Origin: Scytonematopsis contorta HA4267-MV1
GTDB lineage: Bacteria > Cyanobacteriota > Cyanobacteriia > Cyanobacteriales > Nostocaceae
Length of the DNA stretch: 64,000 nt
NCBI GenBank assembly: GCA_019359035.1
Contig: JAHHIC010000038.1
Coordinates: 1-64,000 of the forward strand
Direction of reading: 5' to 3'
Shown: positions 25,815 through 34,931 of the stretch, piece after piece
How positions within the stretch are numbered: the stretch's first letter is position 1
How the letters are laid out: each line of letters starts with the position of its first letter
The notes under the pieces: generated by a model
What the model was told of the DNA's origin: nothing
Seen by the model: the letters and a program-made list of their open reading frames with translations, nothing else
Database searches by the model: none
Position numbers and translations under genes: made by a program

Positions 25815-26909
25815 TCAAAAATGAGTTGATTGAGCTTTATAACGAAAACGATTACTGTAAGCAATCACAGGTTTTTCAACAAATATATAAAGTAAATGTG
25901 ATGCTAAAACACTGACTGCGGAAGCAAGAATAACTAATATTATTGCTGCAACAAAATTATTTCCAGTAAACCTATATCCAATGTTGATAATTCGTGACCC
26001 GATTACAGTATGTATAAGGTATAAACTGTAAGAAATCTTTCCGAAGTATTGAAGCCAATCATTATTCAAGTAATCATAAAGATGATTTAACTTGCCGAGC
26101 AAATAAATAATAAATACTGTTGCTAGTGAAATTGCTATTGCTAAATTCCACTTTACAGCTAAAATTGTAATCATTATCGCTAAGTAAGAATATAAAAAGT
26201 ATTCAATTTTATGCTGATTTTTATAAATAGCTAAATATGATAAAAACCCTACAAAAAAAGAATACCATTCACCCAAATATACTCCTCCTAAAGGAAAGGT
26301 AATAAGTTGACTTTTGAGAAATAAAGACGCTATTGCTAAAGGAGCAAATACAATTACAAGAACTGGAAATTGATACTCAAGTTTACTTGTAAGTTTTTGA
26401 AATATTCCCTGGCTAACAGCGAATAAAGTATAAAATTGTATTTCAGCACATAAAGTCCATGCAATAGGTATTATGGCATTTAATCCAAAAATAGTGTAAA
26501 CAAGAAGAAGGTTTGCTAAAATCACATTTCCATTGGCAACAGGAACTGTGCGGTCTGTGAGAAAAAAGTTAGAAGCATAATTCAAACTAATGGACAGAAA
26601 GATAACTACCCAATAAGGAGGAAGCAGACGAATCGCTCGACGCCATAAAAAGTTACGAATAAAGCTGGGTGTTATAGAATAATCCTTGAAGCTGTGTGCA
26701 ATAACAAAACCACTGATAACAAAAAAAATTTGTACACCAACCCAACCGTTAGCAAAGAAAATATCAATATAACTGGGAATTTTCCCAGATACAATATTTT
26801 TTATTGGACCTCCTTCATAGAAATGGTAAAATGTGACTAGAATAGCAGCAATGCCGCGCAGGGCATCAATGAATAAGAAACGTTTTTTAGTTTTATCAGA
26901 TTTATGCAT
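25815..26909 (-). CDS. Acyltransferase 3 family membrane protein (OafA-like)
   Basis: A 364-residue inner-membrane acyltransferase with about ten hydrophobic helices. The N-terminal FLFIDALRGIAAILVTFYHF (about 10-29) carries the family's RGxAAxxVxxxH-type motif with the catalytic histidine. FVISGFVIAHSF (about 62-73) and the later RRAIRLLPPYW (about 89-99) are also diagnostic. There is no C-terminal SGNH domain, so it should pass acyl groups across the membrane to a carbohydrate acceptor by itself or with the neighbouring hexapeptide enzyme. It is the third acyl transferase of the locus. Confidence 0.88.
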   Translation of the reverse strand: MHKSDKTKKRFLFIDALRGIAAILVTFYHFYEGGPIKNIVSGKIPSYIDIFFANGWVGVQIFFVISGFVIAHSFKDYSITPSFIRNFLWRRAIRLLPPYWVVIFLSISLNYASNFFLTDRTVPVANGNVILANLLLVYTIFGLNAIIPIAWTLCAEIQFYTLFAVSQGIFQKLTSKLEYQFPVLVIVFAPLAIASLFLKSQLITFPLGGVYLGEWYSFFVGFLSYLAIYKNQHKIEYFLYSYLAIMITILAVKWNLAIAISLATVFIIYLLGKLNHLYDYLNNDWLQYFGKISYSLYLIHTVIGSRIINIGYRFTGNNFVAAIILVILASAVSVLASHLLYIFVEKPVIAYSNRFRYKAQSTHF

Positions 26910-26982
26910 AGGAAGGATAAAATTTTGTGAGGTTATATTTTAAAAGATTCAAAGCAGCAAGGCAAAAGCTAAAAATTAAAAC

Positions 26983-27912
26983 TCACTTCTTCTGTTTGTA
27001 AATTTCTTTTAATCCCTGCCACTTGCCCAGAAGCAACAAAGGTAGAGAATGCTTTGCTGAGATTGAGGTAGCTATAATTTCATAAATTTGGAGAACAAGC
27101 AGCTTAAAATAGTCTCCTAGTTGCTGTTTGTTCAAAATTTTAGTCATTACGTAATGACGGTTGACCAGTTCCATTTGTGCTAGGGTCGCAACATTGTTTT
27201 TATGGTCTCCAGACTGACTATCATGAAAAATGCGAGCAGTACGAGCGTTTGCTAATCTCCACTTTTTACCTACGATGAGGGAAAGTGTTAAATCCTCCAT
27301 TAAAGAGTAACCAGTAAACATGGAAGAAAATAAAGGATGCGGTAAAGCTTGACGTCGGTAAAGTGTACAAGTACTATTAAGCCATTCGACTGACACCACT
27401 TCTGGTAAGTTAGGGTTATCTTCTGGTAAAAGGTTGAGGGCTGGACCGATACATTTACCTGCGTAGCTAATTTCCGTTTGACCATTCAAGAAAGCAAATA
27501 GTAAGCGACTCACCCGACCAGGGGTAGAATAGCGCTGGTTGGTAATCATCGCGTTGACGCCGCCCAATAGAGAATCACTCTCAAGTGCAGCCCAAAGATG
27601 TGCGAGACATTCTGGTTCAAACAAAATATCATCGTCTAATAACCAAATTACTGAAAGCGTTGCATGAGACATGGCTTGGTTACGTTGAGTAGCAGCTCCT
27701 ATCTCTGTTGCCCGATGGTAATGTATCTTAGTAGCAAGTCCTGGAATTTTACTCTGGCAAAGGTTTCTGGTGTTATCATCACTTGAGCCATCAACCACAA
27801 TCATTTCCATTGGTTGTACCGATTGTTGGGCCAGACTATGAAGCATCCGTCCAAAAGGTACGCTACGGTGACGTGTGGGGACAATTGCAGAGATAGGAAG
27901 AAGCTTACACAT
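26983..27912 (-). CDS. Family 2 glycosyltransferase
   Basis: A GT-A enzyme of about 309 residues. The ATG at 27912 (MCKLLPISAIVPTRHRS) is preferred, because the longer frame to 27969 would overlap the upstream epimerase gene by 50 bp. Motifs are ISAIVPTRHRSVPFGRMLHS, IVVDGSSDDNT, and VIWLLDDDILFEPECLAHLW with the DDD metal site, followed by a VEWLNSTCTLYRRQ acceptor-side segment. The C-terminus is amphipathic and may touch the membrane. Donor and acceptor are unknown. Confidence 0.82.
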   Translation of the reverse strand: MCKLLPISAIVPTRHRSVPFGRMLHSLAQQSVQPMEMIVVDGSSDDNTRNLCQSKIPGLATKIHYHRATEIGAATQRNQAMSHATLSVIWLLDDDILFEPECLAHLWAALESDSLLGGVNAMITNQRYSTPGRVSRLLFAFLNGQTEISYAGKCIGPALNLLPEDNPNLPEVVSVEWLNSTCTLYRRQALPHPLFSSMFTGYSLMEDLTLSLIVGKKWRLANARTARIFHDSQSGDHKNNVATLAQMELVNRHYVMTKILNKQQLGDYFKLLVLQIYEIIATSISAKHSLPLLLLGKWQGLKEIYKQKK

Positions 27913-27919
27913 AGAACTA

Positions 27920-28972
27920 TTAATGACTCCGTTGTTGCCAGCTAGCGTAAATTTCGCCAAAAATGTCATCTAGAGATTTGGTGATTCCCCATTCTGGGTA
28001 TTGGGACTGCATCTTGCTTAAATCGCTGATGTAGCAGATGTGGTCACCTTCACGATTCTTATCAACATACTCATACTGCATTTTTTTACCACTCAACGCT
28101 TCGATACGGCTGAAAGCTTCTAAGATTGAGCAGCTATTACTTCTACCACCACCGAGATTATAAACTTCAGCGACGCCAGGATTTTCCCAGAAGGCATGGA
28201 TAAATCGCGCAACATCTAAAGAATGAATATTGTCTCTAACCTGTTTACCTTTGTAACCGTAAACACGGTAAGTTTTGCCTTCTAGATTACATTTAATCAA
28301 GTAGCTTAAAAATCCATGTAACTCTACACCACTGTGGTTTGGCCCGGTTAAACAGCCACCACGCAAACAACAAGTTTTGATACCAAAGTAACGTCCGTAT
28401 TCTTGCACCATGACATCAGCCGCTACCTTAGAAGCACCAAATAAACTATGTTTACTTCTATCAATAGAAAAATCTTCAGAAATACCGTTAGCATAGGTTG
28501 GGTCATCGTACTCCCAACGAGTTTCTAATTCCTTCAAAAGAATTGTATTAGGTCTATCACCATAAACTTTATTAGTGCTCATGTGAACAAAAACAGTTTC
28601 TGGAGAAAATTGTCTGGTTGCTTCTAATAGATTTAGAGTACCAACGGCATTTACATCAAAGTCATCAAAGGGACGAGAAGCAGCTAGGTCATGACTGGGT
28701 TGAGCTGCTGTGTGAACTAGCATATTCGGACGCAGTTGTTCAATGCAAGCAAGAACTCCCTGACGGTCGCGAATATCCAATTCAATATGTTTGAAATTTT
28801 TGTATTTTTCTAAAAGGCGTCGCTGGTTCCAGCGGGTATCACCACCAGAGCCAAAGAAATCTGCTCGTTGGTTATTATCGATACCATATACTTCCCAACC
28901 TTGAGCACAGAAGTATTCTACAACCTCTGAACCAATCAATCCAGAAGAACCAGTAACTAACAGTCTATTCAT
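27920..28972 (-). CDS. NAD-dependent sugar epimerase, CDP-paratose 2-epimerase-like
   Basis: A 350-residue extended SDR. The NAD-binding [15 protein letters not shown] (about 7-21) and [21 protein letters not shown] (split motif about 29-49) match CDP-paratose/CDP-tyvelose epimerase-like proteins. STNKVYGD (about 132-139) and [20 protein letters not shown] (about 198-217) are also typical. The usual YxxxK catalytic tyrosine appears as phenylalanine ([10 protein letters not shown], about 177-186). I recall this as a feature of the subgroup rather than of this gene alone. It would make an activated sugar for the locus; the exact nucleotide sugar is not certain. Confidence 0.82.
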   Translation of the reverse strand: MNRLLVTGSSGLIGSEVVEYFCAQGWEVYGIDNNQRADFFGSGGDTRWNQRRLLEKYKNFKHIELDIRDRQGVLACIEQLRPNMLVHTAAQPSHDLAASRPFDDFDVNAVGTLNLLEATRQFSPETVFVHMSTNKVYGDRPNTILLKELETRWEYDDPTYANGISEDFSIDRSKHSLFGASKVAADVMVQEYGRYFGIKTCCLRGGCLTGPNHSGVELHGFLSYLIKCNLEGKTYRVYGYKGKQVRDNIHSLDVARFIHAFWENPGVAEVYNLGGGRSNSCSILEAFSRIEALSGKKMQYEYVDKNREGDHICYISDLSKMQSQYPEWGITKSLDDIFGEIYASWQQRSH

Positions 28973-29051
28973 GTGTTTATTCCTACAATATAAGTTTAGT
29001 GATATTCTTTATTGGATAGTTTGAAGATGAGTAAATAAAACATCCTCAATT

Positions 29052-30275
29052 CTATAAATTGATAGCCGCAAAAAGCTGTTCAAATCTACGTTTCCAAGTA
29101 TGGTCACTTAGTGCGCGTTGGTATCCTGCGTTCCGTAATTTTTCAGCTTCTGCTGGATGACTTAGGTAAAACTTGGTTTTATCTACTAGCTCTTCCGCAG
29201 TGTGATAGGTATCAATTTCTTTGCCTAACTCATAGAAGTTAGTAATTTCTTCTGTGTACCCTGTAAGATAACAAGTGCGGGACATGGGTGCTTCAAAGTC
29301 TCGCAAGCGTACATGGGGGATTAATTTTGAACCGGGAGTACCATCAGCCCAGACATTACTGAAGTTGAGAATAACTTCATAACTAGAGAAAACTGAACAA
29401 ATTTGTTGAAATGGAATCGCTCCTTTAGCAAAGGGTGGAAATAGGGGAGATAATTTTTTAGTTTCTTGACGATACTGAATTTGTTGCCAGTTACGAGCAA
29501 GTCCGTCCCAAACACCCTGTGTTTTAATGTTGTTAAAAACTACTCGCAGATAACTTGCTGTATTTCCTGGGACAGCTTGTTTGCGACCGAGGTATTCCTC
29601 TGGTTGATTATTTTCTGCGGATTTATTTGTAGCTGCGGATTGTATTTCTCCCCAACCCGGGCCATAAATTTCAAGGGGTATTTCAGCCCTGACTAAAGCT
29701 GCCATCCAACGGTCGCGGTCTGCGTAACGCTGACCAACGAAACAAGCCTTTGATTTTTGAGAAATTCCTGGTACTGGACGATAAACTTCTGGGTCAGCCC
29801 CCATTTGTACCCAGATAGGATTGGCTCCTGCTTTTAAATAAAGGGAGCGTGCATCTTTTTCCGCGTGCCAGGAATAATTTACTTTGGCTGCGATTTCGGA
29901 AACTAATTGAAACTGATAAATACTATTGCAATAGAAATTAACCGTAGGAATACCTAGTGCGTTAATTTCGGCAAAACCTGCGGTGTCAAAATGAGAATTA
30001 TAGAAGTAACTTAGAAAAAGGTCAATTGGTTTTTGACGATGGACTTCTTTGACTTCGTCGATAATTTTTTGGGTGATTTGAGCGCGAACTTCTAGCTCTT
30101 GGGAGGTAAAATTATTAGCAATTTGCATAAATCGACTTGCTGGTAACAAGTCAACCTGGGATTCAATTATTTCATGTCCCAATTGCTGTAATGCGGGATA
30201 AAAATTTCCACTCCATAAAGCACCATAGAATTGTTTTTGGTTATTGGAGTGACGGACAGCAATAAAAATTCTCAT
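29052..30275 (-). CDS. CgeB-like glycosyltransferase (DUF3880/GT1-like)
   Basis: A 407-residue GT-B-like protein of the CgeB type. It starts MRIFIAVRHSNNQKQF, has PTVNFYCNSIYQFQLVSEIA (about 117-136) and ACFVGQRYADRDRWM (about 183-197). The C-terminal half has RLRDFEAPMSRTCYLTGYTEEI (about 330-350), which replaces the classical GT4 donor motif. A segment around 275-291 (TKKLSPLFPPFAKGAIP) looks foreign and is the kind of translation produced by a dispersed hairpin repeat; see findings. Sugar specificity is unknown. Confidence 0.76.
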   Translation of the reverse strand: MRIFIAVRHSNNQKQFYGALWSGNFYPALQQLGHEIIESQVDLLPASRFMQIANNFTSQELEVRAQITQKIIDEVKEVHRQKPIDLFLSYFYNSHFDTAGFAEINALGIPTVNFYCNSIYQFQLVSEIAAKVNYSWHAEKDARSLYLKAGANPIWVQMGADPEVYRPVPGISQKSKACFVGQRYADRDRWMAALVRAEIPLEIYGPGWGEIQSAATNKSAENNQPEEYLGRKQAVPGNTASYLRVVFNNIKTQGVWDGLARNWQQIQYRQETKKLSPLFPPFAKGAIPFQQICSVFSSYEVILNFSNVWADGTPGSKLIPHVRLRDFEAPMSRTCYLTGYTEEITNFYELGKEIDTYHTAEELVDKTKFYLSHPAEAEKLRNAGYQRALSDHTWKRRFEQLFAAINL

Positions 30276-30299
30276 GGGGATTCTGTAATTTAAATAGAT

Positions 30300-31118
30300 T
30301 TAAATCCGTAAAGCTAGCGCATCAATAAAAGAACCACGAGAACGTATCTGCTGGACTTGAAAACCTGAAGCAACTAAAGGTTGAATTAATTTTTCCCAAC
30401 TATCTCCTTCACCATGACTTTCAAAGAAAATCCCACATTTTGTAGGTAAATAAGGCATTAAAGCTGGTAACACCTTAACTTCTTCTCCTTCAATATCAAC
30501 CTTCAATAGTAAACTTTCGCAATTTAACTGAGAGACAAATTGTGGGAAATCAATAACTGGGACTCTGTAACTGCTAGCTAGTTTGGAATTATCTGTATGT
30601 AAAGAACCAGTATTACTGTAATCTGCTTGGAACCACGATTCACCCTCCTCTACCGAAATTGCAGCTTCTATCAAAGAGATATCGAGTTGATTAATTTCAA
30701 TTTGCTCTTTGATAAGTTTGATATTTTCCGGATTAGGTTCAAAAGCAATAATTTTCGCTTCAGGGTAAGTATACCTAGCTAATAAGGAGAAAAATCCGAT
30801 ATGTGTACCACAATCTAAAATAACTTCTGGGTTGAAAGGAATCAGTTTTAAGTCATAGCAGTTTTCCAGAAAAATTTCTTCAAAAGAAATGAGATGACCT
30901 AAATCAGTTAGTTTCAATTGTGCTTGGAGTTTCCCCAGGTTTTTTGGTTTTACTGTAATTTCAGAAAAAAGCAAACGACCTATTTTAGAAATTAAATCTG
31001 GTGAATCAAAGGTATGACCACGAGCAAAGCCTAAAACAAGTAATTTTACTATTTCAATGGGAGAAGATGCCACCTTAGTGAAGGAGAATATTTGATTGAT
31101 ACGAGCTAAAGTTGACAT
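30300..31118 (-). CDS. FkbM-family methyltransferase
   Basis: A 272-residue SAM-dependent methyltransferase. Motif I is VILDCGTHIGFFSLLARYTY (about 98-117), followed by IIAFEPNPENIKLIKEQI (about 122-139). The FkbM signature continues with LLLKVDIEGEEVKVLPALMP (about 204-223) and FFESHGEG. Residues 1-90 are helical and variable. In polysaccharide loci such enzymes O-methylate sugar residues, sometimes capping the chain. It is between the CgeB-like and a GT4 gene with spacers of about 20 bp. Confidence 0.86.
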   Translation of the reverse strand: MSTLARINQIFSFTKVASSPIEIVKLLVLGFARGHTFDSPDLISKIGRLLFSEITVKPKNLGKLQAQLKLTDLGHLISFEEIFLENCYDLKLIPFNPEVILDCGTHIGFFSLLARYTYPEAKIIAFEPNPENIKLIKEQIEINQLDISLIEAAISVEEGESWFQADYSNTGSLHTDNSKLASSYRVPVIDFPQFVSQLNCESLLLKVDIEGEEVKVLPALMPYLPTKCGIFFESHGEGDSWEKLIQPLVASGFQVQQIRSRGSFIDALALRI

Positions 31119-31139
31119 TATTAAACTCCTTATAAGTGT

Positions 31140-32324
31140 TTATTGACTAACCTGCTTAATTTGGTCGTAAAATCCTTGAACAACTATTGAGTGAGTAAAA
31201 TATTCTTGACCTTTTTTTAGAGCACACTCTGCTAGTTGAGTACGATATTCTGGATTTTCTACTAACTTTTTCACAGCAATCATGAGTGCATCTTCACTAT
31301 CAGAATTAACAACCTCAGCAACACCAGGATTTTGTCTTTCCCATTGGATTGCAGAACAATATTCAGGTCCAGCTATCAACAAAGGTAAACCACATGCTGT
31401 GTAATCTGTTAGCTTACTTGGAAAACTAATTTGCATATTTAGGCGATATTTTTCTTCAAAAACCATCGGCACAAAAAGAACATCGGCTTCATTACGTAAT
31501 GTTTCAATTAACTGGTTTGATGGTACAAGATAACGGTTAATAACATTACTTTTGTTGAGTCCAATATTCTCAATTGTTTTGGCATCTAATGAAGAGTAAA
31601 TTATAAAATAACATCCAAGAGTTTCTAAGACATTAGCTAGAGAAACTAAGAGATGAGCGTATCCAGGGCTATTAATTGAACCTGCGTAAGCAAAAGTAAG
31701 GGAATTTATTTTTTGGAAAGTTGGAGGTGAATTAAATACAGGTACATCAACTGCACGAGAAGGATACAATATATTCGCAGATAAACCGTATAATTTCTCG
31801 TAACACTTTACCATATAAGGGGAAACACAAAAACGAGCTTGAGCTTGTTTGTAAACATTAGCGAACTGTTTTTCTAACCAGATTTCTACCCATTTTGGTA
31901 CATCTACAGTCTTTAAATAATCATCATGAACAATTAAGTGGAGAGGTAAATTAAAACGCTTTGCCACGACTGCTGCTGTCAGCCAAGAAAAACCATGAGT
32001 AACAGTGAGAATAGCTTCTGGCTTGGATTTTTTAACTATCTGATTAAGTTTATAAGTACGACTTTTTGCCGTAAGTAGTAAATAAATAGAATATTGCTGA
32101 GCAAAGCGACTAATAAGTAATCTACTGAGTGGAAGACTCAATATTTTATAATTAACCTTAGGTAAGCTTTTGTGAGATGATGATAGTGGTTTAGCTTGAA
32201 CAATTTGTAGTTTTTCTGGTGGATAATTTTGAAGTAAACGAAAGAGTAAAGCTGAACCTCCTACACTGGATTCTACTGGTACATCACCTATATATAGTAG
32301 AGATGGTAATTTGTCTATATTCAT
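31140..32324 (-). CDS. GT-B glycosyltransferase (GT4-like)
   Basis: A 394-residue glycosyltransferase. The N-terminal SLLYIGDVPVESSVGGSALLFRLL (split here about 8-31) has the glycine loop. LTVTHGFSWLTAAVVAKRF and LIVHDDYLKTV come in the acceptor domain. LTFAYAGSINSPGYAHLLVS (about 208-227) opens the donor domain and ISFPSKLTDYTACGLPLLIAG (about 315-335) binds the donor. It lacks a strict EX7E motif, so it is a divergent member. It follows the Wzt gene with 33 bp between them. Confidence 0.76.
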   Translation of the reverse strand: MNIDKLPSLLYIGDVPVESSVGGSALLFRLLQNYPPEKLQIVQAKPLSSSHKSLPKVNYKILSLPLSRLLISRFAQQYSIYLLLTAKSRTYKLNQIVKKSKPEAILTVTHGFSWLTAAVVAKRFNLPLHLIVHDDYLKTVDVPKWVEIWLEKQFANVYKQAQARFCVSPYMVKCYEKLYGLSANILYPSRAVDVPVFNSPPTFQKINSLTFAYAGSINSPGYAHLLVSLANVLETLGCYFIIYSSLDAKTIENIGLNKSNVINRYLVPSNQLIETLRNEADVLFVPMVFEEKYRLNMQISFPSKLTDYTACGLPLLIAGPEYCSAIQWERQNPGVAEVVNSDSEDALMIAVKKLVENPEYRTQLAECALKKGQEYFTHSIVVQGFYDQIKQVSQ

Positions 32325-32357
32325 AAAGTTAGGTAAATACTATATTTATAAATAGAT

Positions 32358-33602
32358 TTAATATCCAGAGGATATACTGAAACTAAAATCAACTACACCT
32401 CGATGCATATTAGGATAAGGAATAATTTCTCCCGTAATCGGTTTATCAATAACAGTTAAGCTAGCTAGGTCTAAAAAGTCTTTTTGTACTTCCTCATTTT
32501 TTATGTAAAGTCCAATTCTATAATCTCCTTCTATCAGATAAAAAGAATTGACATTCACAGTGATTGTATAGCGATTTTTTCCATCTAACTGATATTTGGC
32601 ATTTGATTGTCTTAAATCGAGAATGCCAACTCTCATTCCTAAAGAGGAATAAATTAATATGGAAATATCTTCTAAACAAGTTGGTTTAGGAGAGAAAAAA
32701 GTGATTACAAACTGCAATTGAGAATTACTCACTACTGGATTTGGTGCAATATCGAATTTTTCGAGTATAAGATTTTTACTTAATTCAATTTGAGTGTTAG
32801 TGGAACTATTCACCTGACTGCGGTATGTATTTAAGTAAGACTCGATTTGTTGTGCGACATCACCATAACCAATGAGTGAACCTTGTTTCAAACAAATGGC
32901 TTTTGTACAGAGAACTTGAATTGCTGCCATGTTATGGCTGACAAATAATACAGTTCTTCCGTCTTTACCAACTTCTTCCATTTTGCCTAAACATTTTTTC
33001 TGAAATTCTGCGTCCCCAACAGCTAAGACTTCATCTACAATTAGAATTTCTGGTTCTAAATGTGCTGCTACAGAAAATGCCAAACGTACATACATTCCTG
33101 AAGAATAACGTTTCACAGGTGTATCTAAAAATTTTTCCACCTCAGCAAATGCGACAATTTCGTCAAATTTTTTAGTAATTTCCTCCTTACTCATTCCCAA
33201 AATTGCGCCATTGAGATAGATATTTTCTCGACCAGTTAATTCTGGGTGAAAACCTGTACCAACTTCTAACAAAGTTGCTATACGTCCTCTAATTCGTATT
33301 TGTCCTTTAGTTGGTTCTGTAATTTGACTTAAAATTTTCAGTAATGTGGACTTTCCTGCACCATTGCGTCCAATCACACCTATTCGGTCACCCTGCTTAA
33401 TTTCAAAAGAGACATCCTTCAGTGCCCAAAACTCTTGCTTACTGGAGTCTATAAGTCTTTTTTCTGGATGACGCAATCTACTTCCTACAGACTTGACTCC
33501 ATTGCTAATGACATCTCGTAACGCAGTGTAGCGTTCTTGCTGCTGATGTCCAAGAATGAATTTTTTGCTTAGATTTTCAACCCGAATCACTGTATCCGTC
33601 AC
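32358..33602 (-). CDS. wzt: ABC-type polysaccharide exporter ATPase (Wzt-like)
   Basis: A 414-residue ATPase. The nucleotide-binding domain has Walker A GRNGAGKST (78-86), signature YSSGMYVRLAFS (about 175-186) and Walker B ILIVDEVLAVGDAEF (about 196-210). Residues from about 265 to the end form an extra beta-rich domain (LEKFDIAPNPVVSNSQLQFV to RGVVDFSFSISSGY) of the Wzt C-terminal type. That domain recognises the modified end of the polysaccharide before export. The start codon is GTG at 33602. It pairs with the permease encoded 15 bp upstream. Confidence 0.9.
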   Translation of the reverse strand: MTDTVIRVENLSKKFILGHQQQERYTALRDVISNGVKSVGSRLRHPEKRLIDSSKQEFWALKDVSFEIKQGDRIGVIGRNGAGKSTLLKILSQITEPTKGQIRIRGRIATLLEVGTGFHPELTGRENIYLNGAILGMSKEEITKKFDEIVAFAEVEKFLDTPVKRYSSGMYVRLAFSVAAHLEPEILIVDEVLAVGDAEFQKKCLGKMEEVGKDGRTVLFVSHNMAAIQVLCTKAICLKQGSLIGYGDVAQQIESYLNTYRSQVNSSTNTQIELSKNLILEKFDIAPNPVVSNSQLQFVITFFSPKPTCLEDISILIYSSLGMRVGILDLRQSNAKYQLDGKNRYTITVNVNSFYLIEGDYRIGLYIKNEEVQKDFLDLASLTVIDKPITGEIIPYPNMHRGVVDFSFSISSGY

Positions 33603-33617
33603 TTGTTATACTCCCAC

Positions 33618-34475
33618 CTAAATTACGTCTGCAAATGTGCGTTCTGTTTTGCGGAAATACCAAATACCACTGAAAAGAAGGAAAATTACTAATCCTAAAG
33701 AGAGTAAAAATCCTGGTAAATATAGTTGGGATTCTCCACCTAAAATTGCCCAACGGAAACCGTCAATTACCCCTACCATTGGGTTGAGTGAATAAATTAA
33801 GCTCCATTGCCCCCATCTCTGATAAACAACACTGCTACTAAATCCTACAGGAGAAATATATAGTCCAAATTGAACAATAAAGGGTACAATGTAGCGAAAA
33901 TCACGATACTTTACATTAAGAGCAGCTAACCATAATCCCACCCCCATCGAAGCAGCAAAGGCAATTCCGATAAACAAAGGTAGAGTCAAAATCCGCCAGC
34001 TAGGCACAAAATTATACCAAGCCATTAACGCTAGCAAAATCATTCCAGATACCATAAAGTCCACAAAGCTGACAATCACGGCACTAGCAGGGACTATCAG
34101 TCGAGGAAAATAAACTTTAGAAATCAAGTTAGAATTACTGATTAGACTGTTGCTGGACTCGGAAAGAGCATTGGCAAAAAACTGCCAAGGCAACATTGCA
34201 GCAAATACTAAAATTGGATAAGGCGCTCCACCTTCGCTGGGTAGTTTGGCGATGCTACTAAAGACAACAGTAAATACTACCATCGTCAAAAATGGTCGTA
34301 TAAGTGCCCAAGCAAGACCAATTGCCGTTTGCTTATAGCGCACCAAAATATCTCGCCATGCAAGAAAATAAAACAATTCTCGGTAGCGCCATAAATCTTT
34401 CCAATATTGCCGTTCCGTACGTCCAGCTTCAATTATCAGTTCCTGCTTAGGAGGGGTATCTCGTCGGTTTCTCAT
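33618..34475 (-). CDS. wzm: ABC-type polysaccharide exporter permease (Wzm-like)
   Basis: A 285-residue ABC-2 type permease with six predicted helices. The N-terminal cytoplasmic part ends in YFLAWRDILVRYKQTAIGLAW (about 36-56), the family hallmark. PFLTMVVFTVVFSSIAKLPS and the C-terminal LNPMVGVIDGFRWAILGG segment (about 230-247) are also typical. With Wzt it exports undecaprenyl-linked polysaccharide. It is the first gene of the main operon, with a 457-bp gap upstream that should hold the promoter. Confidence 0.9.
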   Translation of the reverse strand: MRNRRDTPPKQELIIEAGRTERQYWKDLWRYRELFYFLAWRDILVRYKQTAIGLAWALIRPFLTMVVFTVVFSSIAKLPSEGGAPYPILVFAAMLPWQFFANALSESSNSLISNSNLISKVYFPRLIVPASAVIVSFVDFMVSGMILLALMAWYNFVPSWRILTLPLFIGIAFAASMGVGLWLAALNVKYRDFRYIVPFIVQFGLYISPVGFSSSVVYQRWGQWSLIYSLNPMVGVIDGFRWAILGGESQLYLPGFLLSLGLVIFLLFSGIWYFRKTERTFADVI

Positions 34476-34931
34476 AGATTTTATTTTGATTTGTCGTTAA
34501 CACCACTTAAACTTAATTTATAACTTTAAAATCTTTAAAATCTTTAATACCTTGGTAATTAACCCTGCGGGAATTCCTGCGGGTAAATTCGCTCACTGAA
34601 AGGTTCCCGTTGGGATGAATCAATCACCCTACCTACTGTCAAAGCTCCAAGAAGCTTTTTGAACCTTAATAACTATTAACAATATACATGAAAAACGTCT
34701 AAGTTCAGGAAGTAATTAAATATTTAAATGAGCAATGCTACATTTATCTACTTGATGAAAATAGACAAAAAGTCTTCCAGTTAACATTTAAATAATTTTT
34801 ATAGAAAAATATCTTTATTAGATAACTGAAAGTTTCACATCTTGACTGATAAAAATAGATGCAATCTAACTTTAAATACTTGAAGATAAATGTGTGAAGA
34901 AAACACCCTTGATATTCTTGAATGCTTTATA
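34476..34931. other. Intergenic region upstream of wzm
   Basis: AT-rich spacer of about 457 bp that should contain the promoter of the wzm-wzt operon. A small direct/inverted feature (CCTGCGGGAATTCCTGCGGG, about 34564-34583) is the only structured sequence I see. No ORF. Confidence 0.5.
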
